DNA from: Siphlonurus alternatus
Taxonomy: Eukaryota > Arthropoda > Insecta > Ephemeroptera > Siphlonuridae
Assembly (NCBI GenBank): GCA_949825025.1
Contig: OX463781.1
Coordinates: 23,637,047 to 23,701,046 of the forward strand
Reading direction: 5' to 3'
Length of the DNA stretch: 64,000 bases
Positions 24,318-42,803 of the stretch are shown in pieces (the first letter of the stretch is position 1; every line of letters begins with the position of its first letter). The translations under genes and the position numbers were made by a program. The notes below the pieces were generated by a model that saw only the letters and a list, made by a program, of their open reading frames with translations, was not told the DNA's origin and did no database searches.

Positions 24318-24408
24318 AGATCTTGCTCAAGATCTTATTTAAGATCTTGCAAGATTATCATGAGCATTATCGTGCCAAGATCTGCCAAGATCTTGGCTCA
24401 AGATTTTT
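24318..24408. repeat. Cluster of AAGATCTTG palindromes
   Basis: Five or six overlapping CAAGATCTTG-like units with GCTCAAGATC / GATCTTGAGC extensions lie in about 90 bp. Confidence 0.7.
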
Positions 24409-24429
24409 GAGCAGGGGAGTACTACAGTA

Positions 24430-25370
24430 TTTTAGGGAGTGTTAATTTTGATACAATTAAATAATCACCAGACTGATGGAGCGCGGTGTATAATTATATG
24501 CTTTTGTTATATATGTTGTGGATGAACAAGAATTAATTCTAAAGAAGTAATATATTTTATAATTAATTTAAGTTTATTACTCTGCAATATATTTATTTTG
24601 ACTAAATATATTGAAGCATCTGAGGAATGAAGACCAGCACTTTTATTTTACTTTAATAAAAATATGACTGTCCCAAAAGAACCAACACTTGTCTTTTGAA
24701 AATTAAGTGGTGCATGCATGTAAACAATCGTGAGATCTCACGTTCGAACAACGACAACAACAGGTTTCTTACTAACCACACAGTTATTTAGCGCCAGTCT
24801 AACTCGATGGCACAAAACGTCGATCGAATTAATTCAGTGAGAAATCTGGATAACTTATTAATTCGTTCGTGAATCGCGACCATGTATTTTATTATAAATT
24901 ATAAGTTTACCAGGAACAAGTCGATATACACATGGGAGCTATTTATTTATTAATTATTCACTACAGCATTTTATACCATTAATGTGAAAATTCAAACATA
25001 TTTATTTTGCATTTTTTATATTACATTAAATAAAAAATACATGATATAATATACTTATGACTTATAGCAAGTATACATTTTTTAAAACTTAAATAATTAT
25101 ATGTACATTAATTGCAAGCTTTGCTAAAAAAAAAATATGCGTAATATACTGTACATATATATAGTCATCAATGTAACAGAAACATGAATTAATGAATTAA
25201 AATATTAATTAGCAAGACTCGGATCGAGCTGGCAGATGTAATATATATTTTATTTTGTAACATCACCGGTTACACCGGTATTCAGGCTTTGCCTGCATGG
25301 GGTTGCTAACCTTACCACAATTACTGAAGAAATTATGAAATTGACTTCGCCATGCTCGTAAAAAGGTAAC
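24430..25370. other. AT-rich stretch, no gene seen
   Basis: Nothing coding is supported; the sequence is AT-rich without clear inverted repeats. Confidence 0.45.
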
Positions 25371-25376
25371 AGACCA

Positions 25377-26895
25377 GGGGTGTCTTCAAATAACACCAAT
25401 TAACTAAACTTAGCCTAAGACTGTCTTAGCGCAACAATTAAGAATACGCTAACAAGGGAACTTTTTCAAATGTGAACTCTCGATTTTCATGAAAATTGGC
25501 ATATGTGTACAACTCCTAAATCTAAGAGATAGACTTTTTTCAGAATTTCCTGACGAGCATTATTTCGCCCGTAAACGCCTATGTTATATGTTAATTTCCT
25601 TATGCATGGTTTATATGGGCGATGTACCAAATTTCTCTGATGTAGCCAAAAATTTCAGAATCACCAATTTAAGCAACCCACAATACGGGAAAAATAAGCA
25701 AAAAATTCTAATATTGGTATTTTTTCCGAAATTAGGGGTGCGAAAGGTCTATAGCCCACACAATGCTACTGGTAATGGGGAAAACATAAAGTTAGCGTAT
25801 TGTCGCGAAAATTTCAGGATCACCTATTTAGGCAACCCACATTTCGGGAAAAATAAGCAAAAAATTCTAATAGTAGCATTTTTCCCGAAATTAGGGGTGC
25901 GAAAGGTCTATAGCCCACACAATGGGACTGGTAATGGGGAAAACATAAAGTTGGCGTATTGTCGCGAAAATTTCAGGATCACCTATTTAGGCAACCCAAA
26001 TTACGGGAAAAATAAGCAAAAAATTCTAATAGTAGTATTTTTCCCGAAATTAGGGGTGTGAAAGGTCTATAGCCCACACAATGGGACTGGTAATGGGGAA
26101 AACATAAAGTTGGCGTATTGTCGCGAAAATTTCAGGATCACCTATTTAGGCAACCCACATTACGGGAAAAATAAGCAAAAAAATCTTATAGTGGTATTTT
26201 TCCCGAAATTAGGGGTGCGAAAGGTCTATAGCCCACACAATGGGACTGGTAATGGGGAAAACATAAAGTTGGCGTATTGTCGCGAGAATTTCAGGATCAC
26301 CTATTTAGGCAACCCACATTACGGGAAAAATAAGCAAAAAATTCTAATAGTGGTATTTTTCCCGAAATTTGGGGTGCGAAAGGTCTATAGCCCACACAAT
26401 GGGACTGGTAATGGGGAAAACATAAAGTTGGCGCATTGTCGCGAAAATTTCAGGATCACCTATTTAGGCAACCCACATTACGGGAAAAATAAGCAAAAAA
26501 TTCTAATAGTGGTATTTTTCCCGAAATTTGTGGTGCGAAAGGTCTATAGCCCACACAATGGGACTGGTAATGGGGAAAACATAAAGTTGGCGCATTGTCG
26601 CGAAAATTTCAGGATCACCTATTTAGGCTACCCACATTAAGGGAAAAATAAGCAAAAAATAATGAATCACGCAATCAATCCTGTAGCAATTGCGTTATGA
26701 CCTATTGCATGATATAAATATAATATAATCAAATAATTTTTATGGCAAATTTTTTTTAACGATTACGTAAATGATATTTTTTTATCTCAAGAACCGTAAT
26801 TTTAAAGAACTTTCAATTTACAAAGTGCCTTAATTGTATTAAAAATCAATTACACACTATAAAAACCAATTGAAAAGAATATTGGAATAATACAT

Positions 26896-26966
<71 letters not shown>

Positions 26967-28404
26967 ATATATATATATATATTCAATTTCTTTTTAATGT
27001 GGTTGCATGTATATAGGCTTTATCCTGAAATCTTCAAAGACGACCGCTTTATAACTTTATTTTTCAGCTACTATACGAGTCCCATTGCATCGGATATAGA
27101 CCCTTCACGCCCCCGATTTCGGGAAAAATAAGAACATTGAAATTTTTTGCTTATTTTTCCCTTAATGTGGGTTGCCTAAATAGGTGATCCTGAAATTTTC
27201 GCGACAATACGCCAACTTTATGTTTTCCCCATTACCAGTCGCATTGTGTGGGCTATAGACCGTTCGCACCCCTAATTTCGGAAAAAATACCACTATTAAA
27301 ATTTTTTGCTTATTTTTCCCGTAATGTGGGTTGCCTAAATAGGTGATCCTGAAATTTTCGCGACAATACGCTAACTTTATGTTTTCCCCATTACCAGTCC
27401 CATTGTGTGGGCTATAGACCTTTCGCACCCCTAATTTCGGGAAAAATACCACTATAAGATTTTTTTGCTTATTTTTCCCGTAATGTGGGTTGCCTAAATA
27501 GGTGATCCTGAAATTTTCGCGACAATACGCCAACTTTATGTTTTCCCCATTACCAGTCCCATTGTGTGGGCTATAGACCTTTCGCACCCCTAATTTTGGA
27601 AAAAATGCTACTATTAGAATTTTTTGCTTATTTTTCCCGTAATGTGGGTTGCCTAAATAGGTGATCCTGAAATTTTCGCGACAATACGCCAACTTTATGT
27701 TTTCCCCATTACCAGTCCCATTGTGTGGGCTATAGACCTTTCGCACCCCTAATTTCGGGAAAAATACCACTATTAGATTTTTTTGCTTATTTTTCCCGTA
27801 ATGTGGGTTGCCTAAATAAGTGATCCTGGAATTTTCGCGACAATACGCCAACTTAATGTTTTCCCCATTACCAGTCCCATTGTGTGGGCTATAGACCTTT
27901 CGCACCCCAAATTTTGGGAAAAATGCTACTATTAGAATTTTTTGCTTATTTTTCCCGTAATGTGGGTTGCCTAAATAGGTGATCCTGAAATTTTCGCGAC
28001 AATACGCCAACTTTATGTTTTCCCCATTACCAGTCCCATTGTGTGGGCTATAGACCTTTCGCACCCCTAATTTCGGGAAAAATACCACTATTAGATTTTT
28101 TTGCTTATTTTTCCCGTATTGTGGGTTGCTTAAATTGGTGATTCTGAAATTTTTGGCTACATCGAAGAAATTTGGTATATCGCCCATATAAACCATGCAT
28201 AAGGAAATTAGCATATAACATAGGCGTTTACGGGCGAAATAATGCTCGTCAGGAAATTCTGAAAAAAGTCTATCTCTTAGATTTAGGAGTTGTACACATA
28301 TGCCAATTTTCATGAAAATCGAGAGTTCACATTTGAAAAAGTTCCCTTGTAAGACTGTCTTAATTTTAGGATTGTTGTAATTTGTGTTATTTGAAGACCC
28401 CCCA
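25377..28404. mobile_element. Foldback element FB-12 with 159-bp subrepeat arms
   Basis: The two arms are inverted copies. The outer parts (25489-25700 and the mirrored 28105-28313) are nearly identical. Inside each arm a 159-bp unit repeats head to tail, about six times at the left (25640-26650) and about six or seven at the right (27150-28110). Unit landmarks: GGGGTGCGAAAGGTCTATAG, AATGGGGAAAACATAAAG, GTCGCGAAAATTTCAGG. The centre has a long TA repeat. The layout copies that of Drosophila Foldback elements. Because 159 is a multiple of three, one frame stays open through the arrays; I do not regard this as a proven gene. Confidence 0.85.
26890..26985. repeat. (TA)n microsatellite in the FB-12 loop
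   Basis: TA dinucleotides with single-base interruptions, at the centre of the foldback element. Confidence 0.9.
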
Positions 28405-28590
28405 GAACCATACATAAATAATATAATTATATGTAAAAATGATAGTGTTTTTTTAGTGCTATATAATAGTGCTTTTATAAGACTTACATTTACATCTTTC
28501 TTATCAAATATATTTTGTGATAATTTAAAGATTTTTTTTCATACAATTTATTAAGAACGCATGGGTCAATTCAATATACTGCAGTATTGT

Positions 28591-34829
<6,239 letters not shown>

Positions 34830-35280
34830 TTAGATAAAGTTATATTATATTGAATGTGAAGTTAAAACACAAAAGTTAATACAATATACTGTGCAAACAA
34901 GTTTTAAATATTTAGCTAAAAAAGAAGCTAAGCATTACAAAAATACTTCTTTTGCACTGCTGCGACTGCTGGTTGATGTCACTTTTGTAGCACTATGTCT
35001 GGTCTGTGGTCTGGTGTTGCTTGTTGCTTGATTTTCTACAAAAGTTCTACCACTTTAAAAAAGATTCAGTCATGAAAATGGTTTAGATTAGATTACTTCA
35101 CCTGCTGGGCACACAGGGAAATCACCAAGAGAGAGATAAAAATAGCATATGGCTACAGTCAAGTTAATTCAATATTCCTTCTCAGAAAGTAGCAGAAAAT
35201 TATTTATACATTCTGTTTATATTTTAATATTAAAATTTAATGTAAAGGTTATAATTATTAACTTACTATACAAACAACTT

Positions 35281-36075
35281 CTTATTAAAAGAAAAGGATA
35301 GGAATAACCAGCAAGGCCTTACCGATCGAAAGAGTCACAGCAGGTGGAAATTCTTGTGGTCACAGAGGTTCACTCAAAAGTTTTTACATTTTTGAAACGT
35401 TTCGCATCGTGGAGATGCTTCTTCAGTCACAAAAAGAAGTAGAATGATTTGACTGTTGGCTTGCTGGCTGGTATGTGAGGGGAGGGAGGGGAGACAGGAG
35501 AGGGGAGGTGTGGAATGAGTTGGTATGATATTTACAAAGGAGTGAAGGGGAATGATATTTACAAGGGAGGGAAATTTGAATTGAGTTATCTGAGGTTTAG
35601 CCCAGGCTTCTCCTCTATTTGCCTGGATTTCAGTACATTTTGATAAGCTAATTCCCACTGACGCAAAGTTGGATAATTGACGAATCCTGGTAATGTTTTA
35701 ATTGTTTTTACTGTGAAGCATTTATTGAGGTCGTTAGTGTCATGTGAGGCCGCATGATCAGACACAGGCTTGCTCACGTAATGATGTCGTACATCAGACC
35801 TGTGTCCACTCATGCGGTCTCGAGTAGCCTGTGAAGTGAGTCCTATGTAAAAAGCATTACATTGTTTCTCCTGGTTTGTGTTTTGGTCTCTTATTTTCTG
35901 TTTACATTCTAACATGTATATTGCATTTTTTGATGTGCATGTGTTGTGATTTTTGATAGGGTAGGTAACGTTCGTTACTGGACTTTTAAATGTTTGGCAG
36001 GCTATATGTATTTCACATGTTTGGAAATACATATAGAAATAAATAATAATAATAATAAAAAATATAATAATAAAA
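35281..36075 (-). mobile_element. GIY-YIG retroelement fragment with 14-bp target duplication
   Basis: TATACAAACAACTT flanks the insert at 35267-35280 and 36076-36089, as expected for target-primed insertion of a retroelement. The minus strand encodes a GIY-YIG domain (35586-36086). The end at 35281-35380 is the sequence seen in the palindrome at 9605-9880. An AATAATAATAA tract lies at the other end (36038-36074), which makes the polarity of integration ambiguous. Confidence 0.8.
35586..36038 (-). pseudogene. GIY-YIG endonuclease fragment of a Penelope-type retroelement
   Basis: Minus-strand reading shows TCTSKNAIYMLECKQ (GIY strand), NAFYIGLTSQATRDRMSGHR (YIG motif with Arg and His that fit the catalytic positions), KPVSDHAASHD, and an LRQWELAYQNVLKS helix ending GLNLR-stop at 35586. 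No reverse transcriptase is present, so it is 5' truncated. It is a different subfamily from the copies at 31.4-33.3 kb, with low sequence similarity between them. Confidence 0.75.
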
Positions 36076-36197
36076 TATACAAACAACTTGTATAAAAATT
36101 TTCAGAATTTAATATGACCATCAGGAAGGTCAGGAAAAAATATTTTCTTCATTTGCAGGGAATGTAAATTTAATTTGACTGTATACCAAGTAGTTAT

Positions 36198-36500
36198 TGA
36201 GTGCATTTGAATTCACGGGCCAGCCCGGGCTGGCCTGGGCTGAAGCGTTTTTGTCGTCAAGTGGGGCCAGCCCGGCGGCCATTTTCGCTCCTCTCATGAC
36301 GTCACTTCCTGGCTGGCCCAGGCTGACGCGGGCGGACTCTACAGTGCGCCTGAGACCTAGCGGACAGACTGGGAACTAGCGGACAGACTGAGAACTAGCC
36401 CATGACGAAATTATGACGTTTCATACCACGCGACCAAGGTCACCGCCATTTTACCCAGCCCGGGCCAGCCCGGGCTGGCCCGTGAATTCAAACGCACTCA
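36198..36500. mobile_element. GC-rich hairpin MITE
   Basis: TGAGTGCATTTGAATTCACG then GGCCAGCCCGGGCTGGC is mirrored by GCCAGCCCGGGCTGGCCCGT then GAATTCAAACGCACTCA. The interior has tandem CTAGCGGACAGACTG units. The high GC contrasts with its surroundings. Confidence 0.82.
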
Positions 36501-36819
36501 TAGTCTGAGCTTGAAAAAAAAGAGTATGCAGCTTTTTTGAGCTGTCATAACGTCATAACAACCTCCCCTGAACCTCCCCTCCAACAAGTAACCTTGGGTG
36601 TACTCCCCCCCCCCCCATCTCTCGATTCTCTCTTCCTGTGGGTATAAATAAATTAGTTTGACTGTATGATGATCTAGATCATGATAATTAAGAATCTATA
36701 TATGTACATAAGCTAGATAGCAGTACATATTTTTTTTCACCTATACTCAATTATTTTCCCCCTCAATCATTAAAAATAAAGATTACATTTCTCAAAGTGT
36801 ATAAAGTAATATATATAAC

Positions 36820-36855
<36 letters not shown>

Positions 36856-36860
36856 TTTGT

Positions 36861-36935
<75 letters not shown>

Positions 36936-36940
36936 TTATA
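36820..36940. repeat. (TTTA)n microsatellite
   Basis: About 120 bp of TTTA tetranucleotides with one G interruption. Confidence 0.92.
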
Positions 36941-37083
36941 TTTCAATATTAATAATGCAGAGTTGGTTCTATCAGTTAATAGTGCAACCTTGAATTAAGT
37001 TTAATTAATATGCTATTATACAATCTTTCAAGGAAAAGTTAACGTCTGGAAATTTCTGAAAATGACACAGTTTCTACTCGTTA

Positions 37084-38716
37084 CTAATAGACGACTTGCA
37101 AAACCCCATTTTTAGCAAAAAGTAAACAAACAAAAGTGAACCCACAGTTCATTAACTTCATTGTTGTTTTGATTATGTGTATAAATTTTGCTTATACATT
37201 GGACCTTATGGGACATTGACGATTTTCACTCACAGATTTTAATATGTTACAAACCTACGATTCTAAATATGAAAATATCACCAGAATCTGCAGTTTTTGG
37301 CCATTTATAATGCTGAAATGCGTATCAGAAGAAGTTTTCTTTACTTTAATATGGTAAATTTCATATGATACTAAATCAGCCAATTGCATGGGGTAAGATA
37401 AGTAACCAACAGGGCTATACTTATAAGAATCGGGTATACGCGTTCCGTTCTGGTATATGAGACCACTTTCCTAATTTCTAATTGGCCCTAAAGAGCTTAT
37501 TGATTTTTTCGCGGCTTTTCATTGGTTGCTAAGCAACGTGATGAACCAATCACAGGCCAGAAAAAGTCCATTTTTCGAATGGGCATTTAAGTCCATCAAA
37601 TGGAACTGACCAATCAAAAGAAAGGAAGTTCTCAACTCCAAAAAGTAGGTGTTATAGTTAAGTGGTCGACTTCAATGATTCAAAAATCGTAATTTTCAGC
37701 ACAAATTACCCCCAGACAGTCTCATCTTTCACCATAATTCCTCAGGAGCTCTGGAAATTAGCACCAAAGTTGGTGGTTTTCCCATAAGGTTACAGGGGGC
37801 GTGGCCTAAAAGGTCCACTTTTCTCGAACTGCGTATACCCCCATCCCAATGGAGCATAGCCCTGGTAACCAAGGAAGCTCCAGATTGTTGATTATTGCAA
37901 AACAGTTAAAATCAACAAACTGGAGTTTGCCTAGTTACGTATCTTCCCCCATGCAATTAGGTTGCTGCATACCATTTTTTTAGTAGCTCAATTGAAAGAG
38001 GAGGTTGAAAAATACACCTGTGAATTTTATGCGATTTTTTTTCGTACTGCATCATACCTAAAATAGGGATGAAAAGAGGTCACGTGACCTGGAGGCTTTG
38101 TCCGCAACGCCTATGACGTCATTACATTCTTTGGTTCAACTATATAATGCTTGTAAACAACCACGTTGCTATGGAAACAAATACTAATTTTTAATAAACA
38201 AGCAACAATGCAATAATTGTTTACATGTGTTATATAGATAAACCAAAGAATGTAATGACGTCATAGGCGTTGCGGCAGGCGCCTCCAGGTCACGTGACCT
38301 CTTATCATCTCTATTTTAGTTATGATGCAGTACTAAAAAAAAACGCATAAAATTCATAGGTGCATTTCTTAACATCCTCTTTCGATTGAGCTACTAAAAA
38401 AATGGCATGCAGCAACCTAATTGGCTGATTTGGTATCATATGAACTTTACCATATTAAAGTAAAGAAAACTTCTTCTGATACGCATTTCAGCATTATAAA
38501 TGGCCAAAAACTGCAGATTTTGGTGGTATTTTCATATTTAGAATCGTAAGTTTGTAACATATTGAAATCTGTGTGTGAAAATCGTAAATTTCCAATAAGA
38601 TCCAATGTATAAGCAAAATTTATACACATAATCAGAACAACAATGAACTGGGGGTCACTTTTGTTTGTTTACTTTTTGCTAAAAATGGGGTTTTGCAAGT
38701 CGTCTATTGCAAGCTA
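37084..38716. mobile_element. Compound hairpin with two nested insertions
   Basis: The outer arms (37084-37386 and 38418-38716) are inverted copies sharing GACTTGCAAAACCCCATTTT and GAAGAAGTTTTCTTTACTTT. Between them lie a TIR element (37385-37956; TTGCATGGGGTAAGATAAG / CTTCCCCCATGCAA) and FB-1 copy 2 (37957-38420). Both sit at what was the loop of the outer hairpin. Confidence 0.8.
37957..38420. mobile_element. Hairpin MITE family FB-1, copy 2
   Basis: Same layout as 1012-1475: TTAGGTTGCTGCAT ... ATGCAGCAACCTAA, with AGGTCACGTGACCT in both arms. Confidence 0.87.
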
Positions 38717-38759
38717 TACTATTGCAAATGGAAGTGGAAACTAATGTAATTTTTATGTA

Positions 38760-39415
38760 ATTTCTGGCAATTTTTCAGAAACTCTCTTGCTGGAAAGACA
38801 GTAGCTGTCATTCTTTACTACCTTCACTTATTCACATTCAAATAAAATTTGAAATTAGAGACGAAACAACAATTTTAGTAATTGGATTCATTTTATACTT
38901 TATTTGCTTAATTTCGACATCTACATTAAATTTGAACACAGTGACTGTGTATGTTATGTGAGGGCTTAACAATAAGAAACAAATAAGAACCATTCAGGCA
39001 AAATTTGTTTGCTGAAAGGAGATAAGAAACTGACCTTTGTCCAAAAGTTGGATTCATTTGTTCCTCAACGCCAAGTCCTAATGTATAACTGCACCAATAC
39101 ACTTGCTTACACAATATATATTAACTTTAAACTTAAGTATTACCAAATTAATAGTTTTTGTTGCTCATGAAAGTTTTAAAAAACTGTAACATTAAATTAA
39201 CTTAATTATAGAGAGAAAGAAATTAATGCTAAATTAAAAATTACTTATGTACTATACTTGATAAATTGAAATGTTTATGAAAATGTTCTGATTGTGAGAG
39301 CTTAATTTTATTGTTGAGCATAGTAAAAAAATGAGAGCTGGTTTAATGAATACAGTTTTTGCAATGTGGTTTATGCTTAAAATTATATATCAGCGCTTGT
39401 AATCATGAACTTTAC
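38760..39415. other. AT-rich stretch, no gene seen
   Basis: No supported feature. Confidence 0.45.
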
Positions 39416-40230
39416 TTACTGTCGCCGTCATAAGTCGGTGCGCTCCGACTTTGGAGTGTTGTAGCTGAGAGCTCAATTGGCGTAGACGATATTAAAAAAT
39501 ACTGGCACACGTAGAATCTTATTCTCTGTAAGGAAATGTTAATTTTATATTTTTGGAGCAAAAATTAAAATTTTGGCGAATTTTTTTATAATGCAAGGTC
39601 GGGTAAAATCAATGTTTTTTCCGAGTACCTCCGGTTAAAAATTCACAAAAAATCAGGAAATTAAGTTATAACAACGAAATTTTTAAAATCAATTGGCCAA
39701 ATTGTCCTTAACGCAACAAGCACCCACTAATAGGGAATAAAATGAATTAAAAATTAACAACGACTTAATTGAAAAATGTGCTTCCCACAAAAGTTGACTA
39801 ATATTAGTACCCTTAGGATGGCGTACTTGATTTTCCGGAAAAATATTTTTCCAGGGAGGAGATCGATTTCTTAGTTCTTAATTAATTAAAAATTAACTAA
39901 TTAATTTATGAAAATTAAACTTACATCATTGCGTTAAGGACAATTTGGCCAATTGATTTTAAAAATTTCGTTGTTATAACTTAATTTCCTGATTTTCTGT
40001 GAATTTTTAAACCCGAGGTACTCGGAAAAACCGTTGATTTTACCCGACCTTGCATTATAAAAAAATTCGCCAAAATTTTAATTTTTGCTCCAAAAATATA
40101 AATTTAACATTTCCTTACAGATAATAAGATTCTACGTGTGCCAGTATTTTTTAATATCGTCTACGCCAATTGAGCTCTCAGCTACAACACTCCAAAGTCG
40201 GAGCGCACCGACTTATGACGGCGACAGTAA
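39416..40230. mobile_element. Hairpin element FB-10
   Basis: TTACTGTCGCCGTCATAAGT at the left and ACTTATGACGGCGACAGTAA at the right; arms of more than 300 bp pair closely (GTCGGTGCGCTCCGAC, TGCAAGGTCGGGTAAAATCA). The loop lies around 39770-39890. No coding region. Confidence 0.85.
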
Positions 40231-40696
40231 CAACTTGCATAAAATAATAATAATAGAAAATGTCATATTTGCAAATATTTGTCATATTTGTAATATTATT
40301 TTTTTAATCTATGAATTTATGACAGTTAAATATTCTCACATTTTTGAAAATTCTGCTACAATATTAGCTATTATAATTTTAATATTATGCAGGACAACAG
40401 ACAAGATTTCTGATGAAAGATAAATTTAACCACATGAACATACTGAATATAACATATAAAATACAAAACTCAGATTTTTTACACAACCACAATCAAAGAG
40501 AAAAGAAGATCCTCCGACTTTTTAATTATCATTGCTTTTTAGCCCTACTAACAGCTAACTGGTGTCATCATTTCTAAAACTTAGTCTCAATAAAAATAAT
40601 GGCATTCATCAACTAACTCTGAATGTTGGCAAGTTATTGTTGTGTTTTTTTCCTGCACTGTGTATATTATTTGATGATTTTTTTTTACTCCTTTAC

Positions 40697-40727
<31 letters not shown>

Positions 40728-40729
<2 letters not shown>

Positions 40730-41398
40730 TAGAGTTCCTATCAGCTGATGTCAAAAAATGAAAACTGAGATAGTATTTTTTAAAAATAGTTCCAGTGCTC
40801 CTACATATGGAACCGAAATCCAAAAAATTCCATCTCACATAGGTTCTCCAGATTAAAATTCCAAAGTCAGAGTGAACGTGTCGCTTAATATGGGGCCTTA
40901 CCTAAAAAAGACCTTCGAATATCTTGAAAAAATACACCGTTAGGTGATATAAAAAAAAATATGACGATGTTCTATGACCCGAGCTTTAACAGAAAAAAAA
41001 AAAAAAAAAAAAGATCGCTTGAATCCATTTTTCCGTAAAAAAATCAAGAAAATTTCCCATGTTAATTCCCATAAGAATTTTTCTTGATTTTATGATGGGA
41101 AAACGGATTCAAGAACGTATGTTTTTTAAACAACTTTTGGTTAAAGCTCGAGCCATAGAACATGGCTAAATTTTTTTCATACCACCCAACGGTGTATTTT
41201 TTTAGATATTCGAGGTTGTTTTTTCACATAAGGCCCCATGTTAAATGACGCGTTCTCTCTGACTTTGGAATTTTTTTCTGGAGAACCTATGTGAGATAGA
41301 ATCTTTTGGATTTCGGTTCCGTATGTAGGAGCACTGGAACTATTTTAAAAAAATACTAACTCCTTTTTTGCTGTCTTTTTTGTAGTAGACCCTTTACT
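40728..41398. mobile_element. Divergent FB-6 TTAA MITE, copy c
   Basis: TTAA at 40724-40727 and 41399-41402. The body has FB-6 landmarks (CCAAAGTCAGAGTGAACG, ACACCGTTAGGTG) with many changes. It shares its right TTAA with copy d. Confidence 0.8.
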
Positions 41399-41402
41399 TT
41401 AA

Positions 41403-42049
41403 AGTAAAGTGCGCGCTAGAAAAAAAAGTTGAGTTAGTATTTTCTAAAAATAGTTCAAGTAGTCCTCCATATCAAACCAAAATTCAAAAAATTCTATCTC
41501 AAATAGGTTTGCCAGAAAAAAATTCCAAAGTCAGAGTGAACGCGTCGCTTAACATGGGGCCTTACCTGACAAAGACCCTCGAATATCTCGAAAAAATACA
41601 CCGTTAGGTGGTATGAAAAAAATACAGTGATGTTCTATGACCCAAGCTTTAACCAAAAACCGATTAAAAAAAATTTCGCTCGAATCCATTTTTCCGTAAA
41701 AAAATAATAAAAAATCTTATGGGAATTAACATGGTAGATTTTCTCGATTTTTTTACGGAAAAATGGATTCGAGAGAATTTTTTTTTAATCGGTTTTTGGT
41801 TAAAGCTTGGGTCATAGAACATCACTATATTTTTTTCATACCACCTAACGGTGTATTTTTTCGAGATATTCGAGGGGTTTTGTCAGGTAAGGCCCCATGT
41901 TAAGCGACGCATTCACTCTGACTTTGGAATTTTTTTCTGGCAAACCTATTTGAGATAGAATTTTTTGAATTTTGGTTTGATATGGAGGACTACTTGAACT
42001 ATTTTTAGAAAATACTAACTCAACTTTTTTTTCTGGCGCGCACTTTACT
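41403..42049. mobile_element. TTAA-type hairpin MITE, family FB-6, copy d
   Basis: TTAA at 41399-41402 and 42050-42053; ends AGTAAAGTGCGCGCTAG / GGCGCGCACTTTACT. The copy is close to a and b. Confidence 0.9.
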
Positions 42050-42053
42050 TTAA

Positions 42054-42803
42054 TTACACCGTATTAAATATATTTTTCTTTGCTTCTAGGTATGTTCTGT
42101 TCTTTTAATATAAATTATAGTACAGTAATTTGTAGTAGAATATTTCAGACCCATTTACATATTATAAGTGGCAACTTTTTAACATTACATATTATTCCCC
42201 AACAATTTTCTTTAACAGTCTGAGTCTAAGGTGAAAAATATGACTGAAACTGAAAAAAAAAAAAAAAAAGTGTTTGCCGAGAGGATGGTACAAAAACGCA
42301 ACAAAATGAAAAATATTAATCATATTACACATTATGCATTTGTTATCAAAATGAACCAGATTTAGATCAAAACATTCTCAGGGTGAACCTGCAATTTCAA
42401 ATGTAAAACATCACTGGCATCATTATTGGCTTGTGAGGTGTTTTCAGATGTGGCTATGACATGTCGGCCAAAATATTGAAGTACAAGAAAGAACAATATA
42501 TTTCGTATTTTAAAATGTGATCTTAATTGGTTTGGATAGGCAGATCTGCAGCCACACCCAATGATCTACCCACTGACTGGTATTAAAAACGAGATATACA
42601 GTAATGATCTTTTGTGTGACAAAAATGGGAATGGCTTCAAACAAAAAAATTTTGATTGTCCGTGGTCTTACAATAATACGCTTCATTTTGATGCCAATAA
42701 CCATTTCAAGATCATGACTACAGTACTGTACATATTTGAGCATGATGATTATTGATTATATAGTGTTGTTGCAGCACCTACTTGTGAAGCGGTGAGAGTT
42801 GCA
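42054..42803. other. Sequence downstream of gene A, no gene seen
   Basis: AT-rich with an A-run near 42253-42268. No canonical AATAAA was found close downstream of the gene A stop. Confidence 0.45.

Noticed and set aside
25489..26640. A protein-coding gene of 50-residue repeats
   Set aside because: The same sequence is present inverted at 27162-28313 within a foldback element, and the unit length is a multiple of three. Kept as a repeat, with the open frame flagged as a finding.
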